Shown piece after piece: positions 1 through 6,832 of a stretch of DNA of 21,359 nucleotides. Origin of the DNA: Spirochaeta sp. (GTDB taxonomy: Bacteria; Spirochaetota; Spirochaetia; DSM-27196; Alkalispirochaetaceae); contig SKHA01000249.1 of the NCBI GenBank assembly GCA_007117185.1, forward strand, positions 1 through 21,359, written 5' to 3'. The position numbers and the translations under genes are program-made. Position 1 is the first letter of the stretch; the number at the start of each line of letters is the position of its first letter. The notes beneath the pieces are model-generated. The model was not told the origin of the DNA, ran no database searches, and was given only the letters and a program-made list of their open reading frames with translations.

Positions 1-1075
1 ACGCCGCCCCGGTGGGTGGGTGCCGGGCGATGAAGGTAGCAGCGGCGTGCAGGATGGTGTCGGTTATGCCGCCGGCGTCAACGATGTGCTTGACGCTCAT
101 GGACATCATGATCAACAGAACCCCCGGCAGCATGTTCCGCAACCCCGAGAAGAATGCGCTGCCGATAACCCGCCAGGTGAGCCCACTGAGCTTTCCAGAC
201 CCGAGTCCACCGATGAGAAAGAGGATCGCCATGATTGGAAACGCCAGGGTGGACAGAGCGGGCATCCGCGATGTCACCAGGATGAACAGCACCGCCACCG
301 CCATCGCCCCGCCAAACCAGTAAAGGGCGCGCTTCAGCGCCGGGGTCAGGGGGGCCTCTTCCTGAAGCTGTCTGCCCGGGTTGCCCCCCGCGTTGGCATC
401 GAGGCGTTTGGCGTGACGCCGGACAAACCACCACACCACACCGTAGGTAACCACAAAGAAGATCCCCCGCAGCCAGATCCCGGAGAAGAGGGGCAGTTCG
501 GCGATGCTCTGGGCAACACCGATAGTGAACGGGTTGGTCATCGCCGCAGCAAAACCAAACGCCAGGGGCAGCAGGCTCATTCCCAGTCCGGTGAAAGAAT
601 CCCACCCCAGGGAGTGGGCCAGGGGAACGATAAAGACCACCAGGGGAACCATCGCCTCGAAGATCCCCAGCACTGCGGCTACAACCATGAAGAAGAGCTG
701 CAGCAGCGCCATCAGCAGGTATCGCCGATGAGCCATCCGCACCGCCACGGTCCGCAGAAACGCCCCGAGAATATCTCCCCGTTCCAGCACGGTGAAGGAA
801 CCGCCCACAAAGATCAGGAAGAGAATGATCGTGATTACGGTGATGCTTCCCGGAGCGTAGAGCACCTCCACCGGAGCGGTAAACCAGCGCCACCACGGAT
901 AGTCCGGTGAGGGGTCCCAGGAGAACGACCCCGGGACCACCACCATTCGATCCTCGAAAGCGACCCGATCGTAGCTGCCCGGGGGAACGACCCGGGTAAG
1001 CACTCCTGAGACGATCATAAGGCCGAGAATAATGATCGCCGCCAGGACGAACGCCCGCAGACCAATACGTATCAT
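1..1075 (-). CDS. YfcC/DcuC-family transporter, C-terminus beyond the window
   Basis: The minus strand is open from the ATG at 1075 to the window edge, giving 358 codons without a stop. The protein begins MIRIGLRAFVLAA and is strongly hydrophobic with repeated membrane segments. The stretch PPGSYDRVAFEDRMVVVPGS followed by a long hydrophobic segment, and the later AMTNPFTIGVAQSIAELPLF, are typical of the YfcC branch of the DcuC-like anaerobic carrier superfamily (usually about 460-500 residues), so roughly 100-140 residues are probably missing. The family sits in the inner membrane. Substrates of most members are unproven; dicarboxylates, amino acids or peptides have been proposed. It starts 10 bases after the M20 peptidase stop, so the two are likely cotranscribed and may handle the same substrate class. 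The long plus-strand ORF opposite it is a shadow. Confidence 0.85.
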   Translation of the reverse strand, partial: MIRIGLRAFVLAAIIILGLMIVSGVLTRVVPPGSYDRVAFEDRMVVVPGSFSWDPSPDYPWWRWFTAPVEVLYAPGSITVITIILFLIFVGGSFTVLERGDILGAFLRTVAVRMAHRRYLLMALLQLFFMVVAAVLGIFEAMVPLVVFIVPLAHSLGWDSFTGLGMSLLPLAFGFAAAMTNPFTIGVAQSIAELPLFSGIWLRGIFFVVTYGVVWWFVRRHAKRLDANAGGNPGRQLQEEAPLTPALKRALYWFGGAMAVAVLFILVTSRMPALSTLAFPIMAILFLIGGLGSGKLSGLTWRVIGSAFFSGLRNMLPGVLLIMMSMSVKHIVDAGGITDTILHAAATFIARHPPTGAA

Positions 1076-1085
1076 GCTCTGCTGT

Positions 1086-2435
1086 TCATTCACTGTGATC
1101 TCTCCGGTGTGGCAGGTTTTCAAACAGCGTGCGGTAGAAGGTGATCGCCTGTTCCACCTGCTCCAGGGGAATCCGTTCGTCCGTGCCGTGGACCCCGGCG
1201 ATCTGCTCCCGGGTCAGGGTAAGGGGAACAAAACGATAGGTTTGAGCGCTCATATCCTGATAGTGTCTGCTGTCGGTGGTGGCGGTGACCAGATACGGCA
1301 GGACCGGCATCGGACCCAGGGAACTGTGAATAGCCTGTCCCAGCAGCTCGAACCAGCGTCCGTCGGGGCTGCTCTCCTCGGGGGCTTCGTTGTTATCCCA
1401 ACCGGACGCCAGCTCCACAGTGACCCGCTCCCGCTGCAGCAACCTTTGCAGCCGCTTCACCGTTTCATCGATGGTGTCTCCCGGCAGCAGCCGGATGTTG
1501 ATGGTGGCCCGGGGCGAGGAGGGCAGCACGTTCGGCGCCAGGCTGCCGGCCAGCATCGTTATTGCCCGGGTCGTTCTTACCATCGCGTCGGTCTCGCCCC
1601 GGCGGGAAAAGACGGCGTGGACAAGCGGGGCCGTGAGGGGATAACTCCGCATCAACAGACCGCTGACCCCGGAGAGCTGGCGTCCCAGGGCACGTACAAA
1701 CGCCGTCACCGATCTGGTTTTTCTGGTTGGAGAGGGACTTTGCTGTATTCGTGACAGCGCACGGATAAGGGCAGTGGTGGCATCTCTTCGCGCCGGTGTC
1801 GCGGCGTGGCCGCCGGTATCGCTACCGGTGATCATCACGTTGATATGGCCCTTCTCACCGCACCCCACCAGCGCCGCGGGACCCTGAAGCCCCGGCAGCA
1901 TGGCCCGAACGGCAAGAGCTCCCTCGTCAAGGGTCATGGCGAAGGTCAGCCCGAGGGTCCGAAACGCTTCGGCGATCCGCGCCGCTCCGCGTTCGCCTCC
2001 GGTCTCCTCATCGCCGCCGAAGGCGAGATAGACCGTTCGCGCCGGGACATGACCGCTCTGGAGGAGCGCTTCAACCGCGTGGAGAATCGCGATATGGGAA
2101 AGTTTGTTGTCGATCGCTCCGCGCCCCCAAAGAAATCCGTCAGCGACGGTGCCCTCAAAGGGGGGGTGCGTCCACCCTTCTGACGGTGCCGGAACCACAT
2201 CATAGTGGGCAAGCAGCAGTATCGGCTGGCTGCTATCGTCCGCGCCCTGCCAGCGGTACCACAAGCGCCACGGATCGGGGGCATGACACTCCAGCTGCCG
2301 GTGGACCAGGGGAAACCGCTCTCTCAGGAAGTTCTGCCACTGAAGCAGCGCCGCTTCCTGTTCTGCTCCTGTTCTGCCCGTATTGATGCGGATCGCCTGG
2401 ATGAGGGTCTGCGCACCCGCCCCGCAGGCACTCAC
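1086..2435 (-). CDS. M20-family metallopeptidase, carboxypeptidase S / PM20D1-like
   Basis: This is a zinc-dependent amidohydrolase of peptidase family M20. Counting from the chosen start, the metal and catalytic residues are visible: H77 and D79 in LLLAHYDVVP, bridging D109 in GRGAIDNK, the catalytic/metal pair E143-E144 in GGDEETGG, a later TLDEG, the dimerisation-domain histidine in GHINVMITGSDTGGHAATP, and a C-terminal metal histidine in VHGTDER. The HYDVVP...GWTHPPFEG...DGFLWGRGAIDNK pattern is that of the carboxypeptidase S/PM20D1 group, which cleaves dipeptides or N-acyl amino acids. I chose the GTG at 2435 (449 residues), which overlaps the pspC stop as GTGA. The open frame runs up to 2573, but that extension lies inside pspC and looks non-coding. 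No signal peptide is seen, so it is probably cytoplasmic. It is followed by a transporter gene, suggesting uptake and hydrolysis of an amide or peptide. Confidence 0.88.
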   Translation of the reverse strand: MSACGAGAQTLIQAIRINTGRTGAEQEAALLQWQNFLRERFPLVHRQLECHAPDPWRLWYRWQGADDSSQPILLLAHYDVVPAPSEGWTHPPFEGTVADGFLWGRGAIDNKLSHIAILHAVEALLQSGHVPARTVYLAFGGDEETGGERGAARIAEAFRTLGLTFAMTLDEGALAVRAMLPGLQGPAALVGCGEKGHINVMITGSDTGGHAATPARRDATTALIRALSRIQQSPSPTRKTRSVTAFVRALGRQLSGVSGLLMRSYPLTAPLVHAVFSRRGETDAMVRTTRAITMLAGSLAPNVLPSSPRATINIRLLPGDTIDETVKRLQRLLQRERVTVELASGWDNNEAPEESSPDGRWFELLGQAIHSSLGPMPVLPYLVTATTDSRHYQDMSAQTYRFVPLTLTREQIAGVHGTDERIPLEQVEQAITFYRTLFENLPHRRDHSE

Positions 2436-2647
2436 TGGAACGGATTGTCGTCCAGAACGATGGCGGTAACTATATACGCCAGAACACCGCTGCCACCGAT
2501 GAGGATCAACACAACCAGCCCCAGCCGGACCAGACCGGAATCGATGTTGAAATACTCTGCCAGACCGCCGCACACCCCAAGCAGCTTCCGATCGCGCCTG
2601 CTTCGATACAGCTTGTGCGGTTCTTCGGGAACCCTGTAGTCACTCAT
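2432..2647 (-). CDS. pspC: PspC-domain small membrane protein
   Basis: This 71-residue protein starts MSDYRVPEE. It carries the PspC signature KLYRSRRDRKLLGVCGGLAE, then FNIDSGLVRLGLVV and one membrane segment (about residues 44-66). PspC domains act in envelope-stress responses, in some bacteria by binding the regulator PspA or as a toxin/antitoxin-like pair. Here no pspA or pspB is nearby, so the role is unknown. I chose the ATG at 2647 over the in-frame GTG ten codons upstream because the family usually begins just before the KLYRSR motif and because a promoter-like element ends six bases before this ATG. The stop overlaps the GTG of the M20 peptidase gene by four bases, indicating translational coupling. 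Confidence 0.85.
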   Translation of the reverse strand: MSDYRVPEEPHKLYRSRRDRKLLGVCGGLAEYFNIDSGLVRLGLVVLILIGGSGVLAYIVTAIVLDDNPFQ

Positions 2648-2653
2648 GGCGAT

Positions 2654-2682
2654 ATTGTAAAGCCTAACAACCACCACTACAA
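2654..2682 (-). promoter_or_regulatory. Candidate sigma70 promoter of the pspC operon
   Basis: On the minus strand, TTGTAG (2682-2677), a 17-base spacer and TACAAT (2659-2654) are followed by six bases and the pspC ATG. The -10 box matches the consensus in five of six positions and the -35 in three (TTG). The expected start of transcription falls on the A of the ATG, and no Shine-Dalgarno is present, so a leaderless mRNA is possible. This is read from the sequence only. Confidence 0.45.
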
Positions 2683-2689
2683 GAAGATA

Positions 2690-2702
2690 AATTGACCCAA
2701 TT
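2690..2702. promoter_or_regulatory. Inverted repeat, possible TetR-family operator
   Basis: The sequence AATTG-ACC-CAATT is a perfect 5-3-5 inverted repeat. It lies in the divergent gap and overlaps the -35 hexamer of the regulator gene at 2727. It also lies within about ten bases of the -35 for the opposite operon. TetR regulators often bind such palindromes next to their own divergent promoter. The repeat is short, so chance is not excluded. Confidence 0.35.
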
Positions 2703-2720
2703 CAGTCTATCGAGTACCCT
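2692..2720 (+). promoter_or_regulatory. Candidate promoter of the tetR-rsmE operon
   Basis: TTGACC (2692-2697) and TACCCT (2715-2720) are separated by 17 bases. The -35 matches in five of six positions, the -10 in only three. Six bases separate the -10 from the ATG at 2727, placing the likely start of transcription at the start codon, as for the opposite gene. No good Shine-Dalgarno precedes the ATG. Confidence 0.4.
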
Positions 2721-2726
2721 GAGATC

Positions 2727-3308
2727 ATGGGGCAACGGAAGACAACTGCTGCCAATCGGGAGAGAATTCTGCAGATCTCTTCCCAGTTGGTTCGGGAGCG
2801 GGGGATCGAGCACACAACTCTGGCCGATATCGCCGATGCCGCCGGTATCAGTAAGGGAACGCTCTATTATTACTATCCCACCAAGGGAGACCTGGTCTTC
2901 GATATCGCTGAACGGCACATGACAAACATGACCGAACGCATTTTCTCCCGACTGGAGTCCAGCCGGGCAGGGCAGTCCCCGCGTACCGTGTTCAGGCTGG
3001 TTCTGGATACGGTGATGCGCTCTCGCAGCCGTGGCGAAATACACGTGTATCTGTTGCAGGAAGCAATGACCCAGAATCCATCCCTGCGGAAACGCTTCAT
3101 CCAGGAGTACCGAAACTGGCGTCGCATCATCGAGGAGGGCCTTGCCCGTGTTCTGGGAAACGGGGGGGAGTACCGCGTGATGGCGCAGGTCCTTCTTGCC
3201 ACCCTGGATGGCCTGATTCTCCAGCGGCTGGTGGGGGTTGACTCAGTACCCATGGATGGAATCGCCCGCTTTTTTGAGAGCGCTGGTACTCCCTCTCCCG
3301 TCTCGTGA
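2727..3308 (+). CDS. TetR/AcrR-family transcriptional regulator
   Basis: This 193-residue protein has the TetR DNA-binding domain at its N-terminus: RERILQISSQLVRERGIEHT, then TLADIADAAGISKGTLYYYY and PTKGDLV (about residues 11-60), which are the family's helix-turn-helix and its TLYYYF-like end. The C-terminal ligand-binding part is all-helical by appearance and not conserved enough to name a ligand. The gene diverges from the pspC-peptidase-transporter set across 79 bases holding an inverted repeat, so it probably represses itself and perhaps that operon. Its stop overlaps the GTG of rsmE by four bases. The ATG at 2727 is chosen because it gives the standard N-terminus; no clear ribosome binding site precedes it. 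Confidence 0.9.
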   Translation: MGQRKTTAANRERILQISSQLVRERGIEHTTLADIADAAGISKGTLYYYYPTKGDLVFDIAERHMTNMTERIFSRLESSRAGQSPRTVFRLVLDTVMRSRSRGEIHVYLLQEAMTQNPSLRKRFIQEYRNWRRIIEEGLARVLGNGGEYRVMAQVLLATLDGLILQRLVGVDSVPMDGIARFFESAGTPSPVS

Positions 3309-4057
3309 ACCTTCTGGTGTTCGAGAACAAACAGGATCTCTACTCCCTCCCTGCCGCTGATCATCGCTACCGCCATGTACGTCAGGTCCTGCGCGCTGTC
3401 GCAGGAGATACCCTGCGCATTGGCGTTATCGCTGGTCCGGTGACTGTTGCCAGGGTAACCAGCATCTCTGCGGATGAGCTGGAGCTACTGCCGGACTGGG
3501 CAGCTGCGGAGGAGATGACGGAATCACCTGCCGTGACGGTCATCGTCGGCCATCCCCGCCCACCGGTTCTGGGGCGGTTATGGCGGGACCTGACAGCGAT
3601 GGCGGTGGCGCAGATACGGGTGTTCGCCGCCGATCTCGGTGAGAAATCGTACCAGGAAAGCCATATCTGGCAGACCCGGCATGAGTACATTCTGCAGGGA
3701 CTCAGCCAGGGTGGGCACACAATTCCGCCGGGAATCTCCCATTACCCGTCATTGGAACGCGCTTTGATTGATCTACCGTCGGGAGTGGGCTTTTACGGCT
3801 CTCTGGACTCAGCTCCGGCCCGGCCTGTTCATCGGATGAACGAGTTGCACCGTCCCGACGAGCCGCTGTGGGTAGTGATCGGCCCGGAACGTGGATTCAC
3901 CCCTCGGGAAGAAACGGTGTTGCTCCAATCAGGAGCACACCCGCTGTCGCTGGGCCATGGAACATTGCGGACTGAAACGGCGACGATACTCCTGGCGGGG
4001 GTAGCGGTGTCCATTTTCGGTGACAGATCGGGGCAACGCGTGGTACCCTCTTTATAA
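3305..4057 (+). CDS. rsmE: 16S rRNA (uracil(1498)-N(3))-methyltransferase
   Basis: RsmE is a SPOUT-fold methyltransferase that uses S-adenosylmethionine to methylate U1498 in the decoding region of 16S rRNA in the assembled small subunit. The protein has 250 residues, the usual length. It shows an N-terminal PUA-like part (HRYRHVRQVLRAVAGD), the family pattern RPPVLGRLWRDLTAMAVAQI with EKSYQES, and the SAM-binding trefoil knot signature GPERGFTPREE (from G193) with SLGHGTLRTETA (L221-A226). The GTG start at 3305 overlaps the tetR stop as GTGA, implying coupled translation. Being downstream of a TetR gene is unlikely to be functional; it looks like an operon of convenience. Confidence 0.93.
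   Translation: MNLLVFENKQDLYSLPAADHRYRHVRQVLRAVAGDTLRIGVIAGPVTVARVTSISADELELLPDWAAAEEMTESPAVTVIVGHPRPPVLGRLWRDLTAMAVAQIRVFAADLGEKSYQESHIWQTRHEYILQGLSQGGHTIPPGISHYPSLERALIDLPSGVGFYGSLDSAPARPVHRMNELHRPDEPLWVVIGPERGFTPREETVLLQSGAHPLSLGHGTLRTETATILLAGVAVSIFGDRSGQRVVPSL
4020..4049 (+). promoter_or_regulatory. Weak candidate promoter before cheY
   Basis: GTGACA (4020-4025), an 18-base spacer and TACCCT (4044-4049) lie at the end of rsmE. The -35 is five of six to consensus; the -10 is the same poor hexamer seen before tetR. A second -10-like TATAAC sits at 4053-4058 without a matching -35. Unlike tetR, cheY has a normal Shine-Dalgarno (AGGAG, 4062-4066). Chance occurrence is quite possible. Confidence 0.22.
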
Positions 4058-4076
4058 CTTCAGGAGCGAGAGAGTC

Positions 4077-4445
4077 ATGAACATACTTATAGTTGACGAT
4101 TCGATTTCCATGCGCCAGATGATCCGGATTATCCTCTCAGGAGCGGGACACGACGTTACCGATGCCATTGACGGGAGTGACGGGCTGGCCAAGTTCAATG
4201 AGACGTTTGATGTTGTGGTCACAGATTTCAACATGCCCCAGATGGGTGGGGTCGATCTGATCAAGGCGATCCGCAGCGGAGAGGTGAACCGGACCGTTCC
4301 GATTCTGATGCTTACCACAGAGAGCGAGGCGGAGAAAAAAGCCCTCGGTCGTGACGCCGGAGCCACCGCGTGGATCACCAAGCCTTTCAGTAAAGAGTCG
4401 CTCCTGGCAACGATCGACAAGATCTCCCGCTCCGTGGCGTTCTGA
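4077..4445 (+). CDS. cheY: CheY-like single-domain response regulator
   Basis: This 122-residue receiver domain has no output domain. The acidic pocket D7-D8 (ILIVDDS), phosphoacceptor D50 (VVTDFNMPQMGG), the switch threonine T80 (LMLTTE), the aromatic switch position W99 and lysine K102 (ITKPF) are all in place, so it should be phosphorylated by a CheA. The ATG at 4077 has AGGAG ten bases upstream. The open frame extends to 4020, but that extension overlaps rsmE and lacks a ribosome site. It is immediately followed by a STAS protein and CheA, and that CheA is its likely kinase. Its target may be the flagellar switch or the STAS protein; the sequence cannot decide. Confidence 0.93.
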   Translation: MNILIVDDSISMRQMIRIILSGAGHDVTDAIDGSDGLAKFNETFDVVVTDFNMPQMGGVDLIKAIRSGEVNRTVPILMLTTESEAEKKALGRDAGATAWITKPFSKESLLATIDKISRSVAF

Positions 4446-4452
4446 GAGTCCC

Positions 4453-4767
4453 GTGTTTCTGTGTGACCTCCAGCAAGAGGGAGACTCGGTTGTCCTTGAA
4501 CTCTCCGGGGACCTGACCGTGGAAACGGTCAACGATTTCGTCGGCGCGGTTCTGCCGGTTCTGGAATCACCGCTGATCGAGGTGCGGGTGGCGGCGATCG
4601 CCGGTTTCGACCTGTGTGGACTGCAGTCGCTGTACGCACTGGCAGAATCCCGGCGCCGCAGCAACGGGGCGCTTGTGTTCACCGGTGAGGAGGCGCTGCG
4701 TCGTTTTGCCGCGATGGCACGATTCGCCGGGCTGGATGAGCTTTCTGCAGCGAGTACCAATGGCTAA
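4453..4767 (+). CDS. STAS-domain protein lacking the phosphorylatable serine
   Basis: About 104 residues, all one STAS (SpoIIAA-like) domain: a beta-strand start (GDSVVLELSGDLTVETVNDF), then AAIAGFDLCGLQSLYALAES. In anti-sigma factor antagonists this loop reads D-S-[ST]-G, with the serine phosphorylated by a kinase. Here it is D53-L54-C55-G56, so phosphorylation as in SpoIIAA is not possible. STAS proteins sit beside CheA in several chemosensory operons, where their job is poorly known. The GTG at 4453 is chosen because it lies 7 bases after the cheY stop and directly before the domain; the frame is open further upstream but only as a cheY shadow. Its stop overlaps the cheA start by eight bases. 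Confidence 0.78.
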   Translation: MFLCDLQQEGDSVVLELSGDLTVETVNDFVGAVLPVLESPLIEVRVAAIAGFDLCGLQSLYALAESRRRSNGALVFTGEEALRRFAAMARFAGLDELSAASTNG

Positions 4768-6832
4768 ATCGATGGATCCCCGGGCGCTCTTTCAGGAGGA
4801 AGCGGAAGAACTCCTCCAGACCCTGGAGAGTTCGCTGTTGGGGCTGGAGGACGACCCCGGCAACACCGAGCACCTGAACAGCGCTTTCCGGGCGCTGCAT
4901 ACCATCAAGGGATCAGCGACGATGTTCGCCCTGAACGCGCTGGTTGGGTATGCCCACCGTTTCGAAAACGTGTTTGTATCCCTCCGTGAGGGTAACGCGG
5001 TGGTGACCCGGGATCTGGTGGACCAGTCTCTTGCCGCGCGGGATATTCTGGTGCTGCTGTTGCGAACCGGGGAGATCCCGGCGGATGTCGCCGACCAGGC
5101 GGAGGCGGTGATGGTCAGCCTGGAGGGAGCGGTCACCGCCGTGCCCGCTGCGGCAGAGCCTGATAGCCATCCCCGGGACGACGTCACTGACGAGGCCGAT
5201 AGAGCCGGGGTGGAGCGGCTGCTCAGGATTCAATACCGTCCATCGTCGCGTACATTTATCAACGGTACCAACCCGCTGTCGCTCATACGCGAGCTTCAGG
5301 ATTTGGGGTCCACTCTTGTTGTCGGCTACTCCCGGGAGATACCGCCGCTGGAAGAGCTCCAGCCGGACCACTGTTATCTCGCCTGGGATATCCTTCTCAC
5401 CACCGACGCCTCCCGCCGGGAGGTGGAAGACGTTTTCATCTTCGTTGACGGCGAGAGTGTGGTCACCATCGACGAGGTTCACGGTGGGGAGTATCGCCGC
5501 CTCGGAGAGATTCTGGTCGATCGAGGTCTTTTAAGCCAGAGCGACCTGGAGGAATACCTTGGTAACCGTGTCCCCCTCGGTGAAGTTCTGGTCAACCGCG
5601 GCGTCGTCAGCGCGGACAGCGTCCGATCGGCCCTGGAAGAGCAGCGCCTGATTGCCCGGATTGACTCGGACGACGCCACATCTTCCATCAAGGTTCGCAC
5701 CCGGCGACTGGACGATCTGGTCAGCCTGGTGGGCGAGTTTGTCTCCCTGCAGGCGCAGATCAACCTGACAGCTCAACGCCTGGAGGACCGCGAGCTGGTC
5801 AATCAGGTGGAGCAGCTCGAACGCCTGGTCAGAGAAGCTCGCGAACTTTCCATGGACATGCATATGGTGCCGGTGGAGACGCTGTTTGCCCCGTTCCGAC
5901 GGCTGACCCGGGAACTCGCCCGCGAGCTCAACCGGGAAGTCTCCCTCACCCTGAACGGGACCGAGACGGAGCTGGACAAGAACGTTGTTGACCAGCTGCG
6001 GGATCCACTGCTGCACATCGTCAGAAACTCTATCGATCATGGCCTTGAATCCCCGGACGCGCGCCTTGCCGCGGGCAAGCCCAGGGAAGGCCGGCTGGTC
6101 CTGAGCGCTTTTCACAGTGGTGCCCTGGTGATGATAACGGTGGAGGATGACGGTGCCGGGATCAACGATGAGGCGATTCGTGCCAAGGCGGTGGAGCAGG
6201 GGATGATCCCGGCAGACGCTGCCCTTACCCGGGAGGAGACCCTGGACCTGGTTTTTCAGCCGGGGTTCTCCACGGCGAAATCAGCCACCCAGGTATCCGG
6301 TCGCGGGGTGGGGATGGACGTAGTGCGCCGGAACGTGGAGCGGCTCAATGGAGCGGTAACCCTCTCCAGCGAGGCCGGGGTTGGAACCACGGTCCAGCTT
6401 CGCATCCCCCTTACCCTGGCAATTGTGGAGGGACTCCTGTGTCACGTAGCCGGACAGAGCTTCCTCATCAATCTGGCGTATATTCGCGAATGCGTCGACG
6501 GTACGGCAGCACGAAGGCACAGTTCCGGCGGATTCTTTGACTACCGCGGCTCGGTTGTCCCTCTGTTGGATCTGGCGCAGTTCTATCGTTTTGGAGCGGC
6601 CAACGATGACGATCCGATTGTCGTCGTTGCCGCGGGAGACCACCTGGTCGGACTGGTTGTCTCCACGATCCTGGGTAACCACCAGTCAGTTGTCAAGAAT
6701 ATGGGAGCACTGCTGCAACACGTAGAGGGGGTCTCAGGGGCAGTCTTTCTCGCCGACGGGACCCCGGCGTTGATGGTGGACGTGGAACGACTCCACCGGA
6801 TCGCCAGCAAGCAGAACAGGAAGAGCGATTGA
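4760..6832 (+). CDS. cheA: Chemotaxis-type histidine kinase CheA with extra modules
   Basis: This 690-residue CheA has, in order: an HPt domain (about 5-100) with phospho-accepting H47 in LHTIKGSA; a region at about 148-242 (FINGTNPLSLIRELQDLGST...CYLAWDILLTTD) resembling an alternative receiver-binding domain; a segment from about 244-300 with two LGEILVDRGLLS / LGEVLVNRGVVS units like the MshEN/GspE N-terminal fold; a dimerisation helix pair (about 305-370); the HATPase domain with N-box N423, G1 box D464-G467 and G2 box G514-G518; and a CheW-like domain (about 560-690). All kinase motifs look intact. The ATG at 4760 overlaps the STAS stop; an alternative is ATG 4772. No receptor, CheW, CheB or CheR gene lies nearby, so it may serve an unlinked or unusual array. 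Confidence 0.93.
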   Translation: MAKSMDPRALFQEEAEELLQTLESSLLGLEDDPGNTEHLNSAFRALHTIKGSATMFALNALVGYAHRFENVFVSLREGNAVVTRDLVDQSLAARDILVLLLRTGEIPADVADQAEAVMVSLEGAVTAVPAAAEPDSHPRDDVTDEADRAGVERLLRIQYRPSSRTFINGTNPLSLIRELQDLGSTLVVGYSREIPPLEELQPDHCYLAWDILLTTDASRREVEDVFIFVDGESVVTIDEVHGGEYRRLGEILVDRGLLSQSDLEEYLGNRVPLGEVLVNRGVVSADSVRSALEEQRLIARIDSDDATSSIKVRTRRLDDLVSLVGEFVSLQAQINLTAQRLEDRELVNQVEQLERLVREARELSMDMHMVPVETLFAPFRRLTRELARELNREVSLTLNGTETELDKNVVDQLRDPLLHIVRNSIDHGLESPDARLAAGKPREGRLVLSAFHSGALVMITVEDDGAGINDEAIRAKAVEQGMIPADAALTREETLDLVFQPGFSTAKSATQVSGRGVGMDVVRRNVERLNGAVTLSSEAGVGTTVQLRIPLTLAIVEGLLCHVAGQSFLINLAYIRECVDGTAARRHSSGGFFDYRGSVVPLLDLAQFYRFGAANDDDPIVVVAAGDHLVGLVVSTILGNHQSVVKNMGALLQHVEGVSGAVFLADGTPALMVDVERLHRIASKQNRKSD

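Noticed and set aside
20..910. Long plus-strand open frame (296 codons) opposite the left-edge transporter
   Set aside because: Its protein is rich in H, P, Q, R and G with no domain pattern, while the minus strand encodes a clear membrane transporter across the same bases.
2436..2573. 46-codon N-terminal extension of the M20 peptidase
   Set aside because: It lies within pspC in another frame and reads as Arg/Ser/Gly-rich non-coding sequence; the GTG overlapping the pspC stop is a better start.
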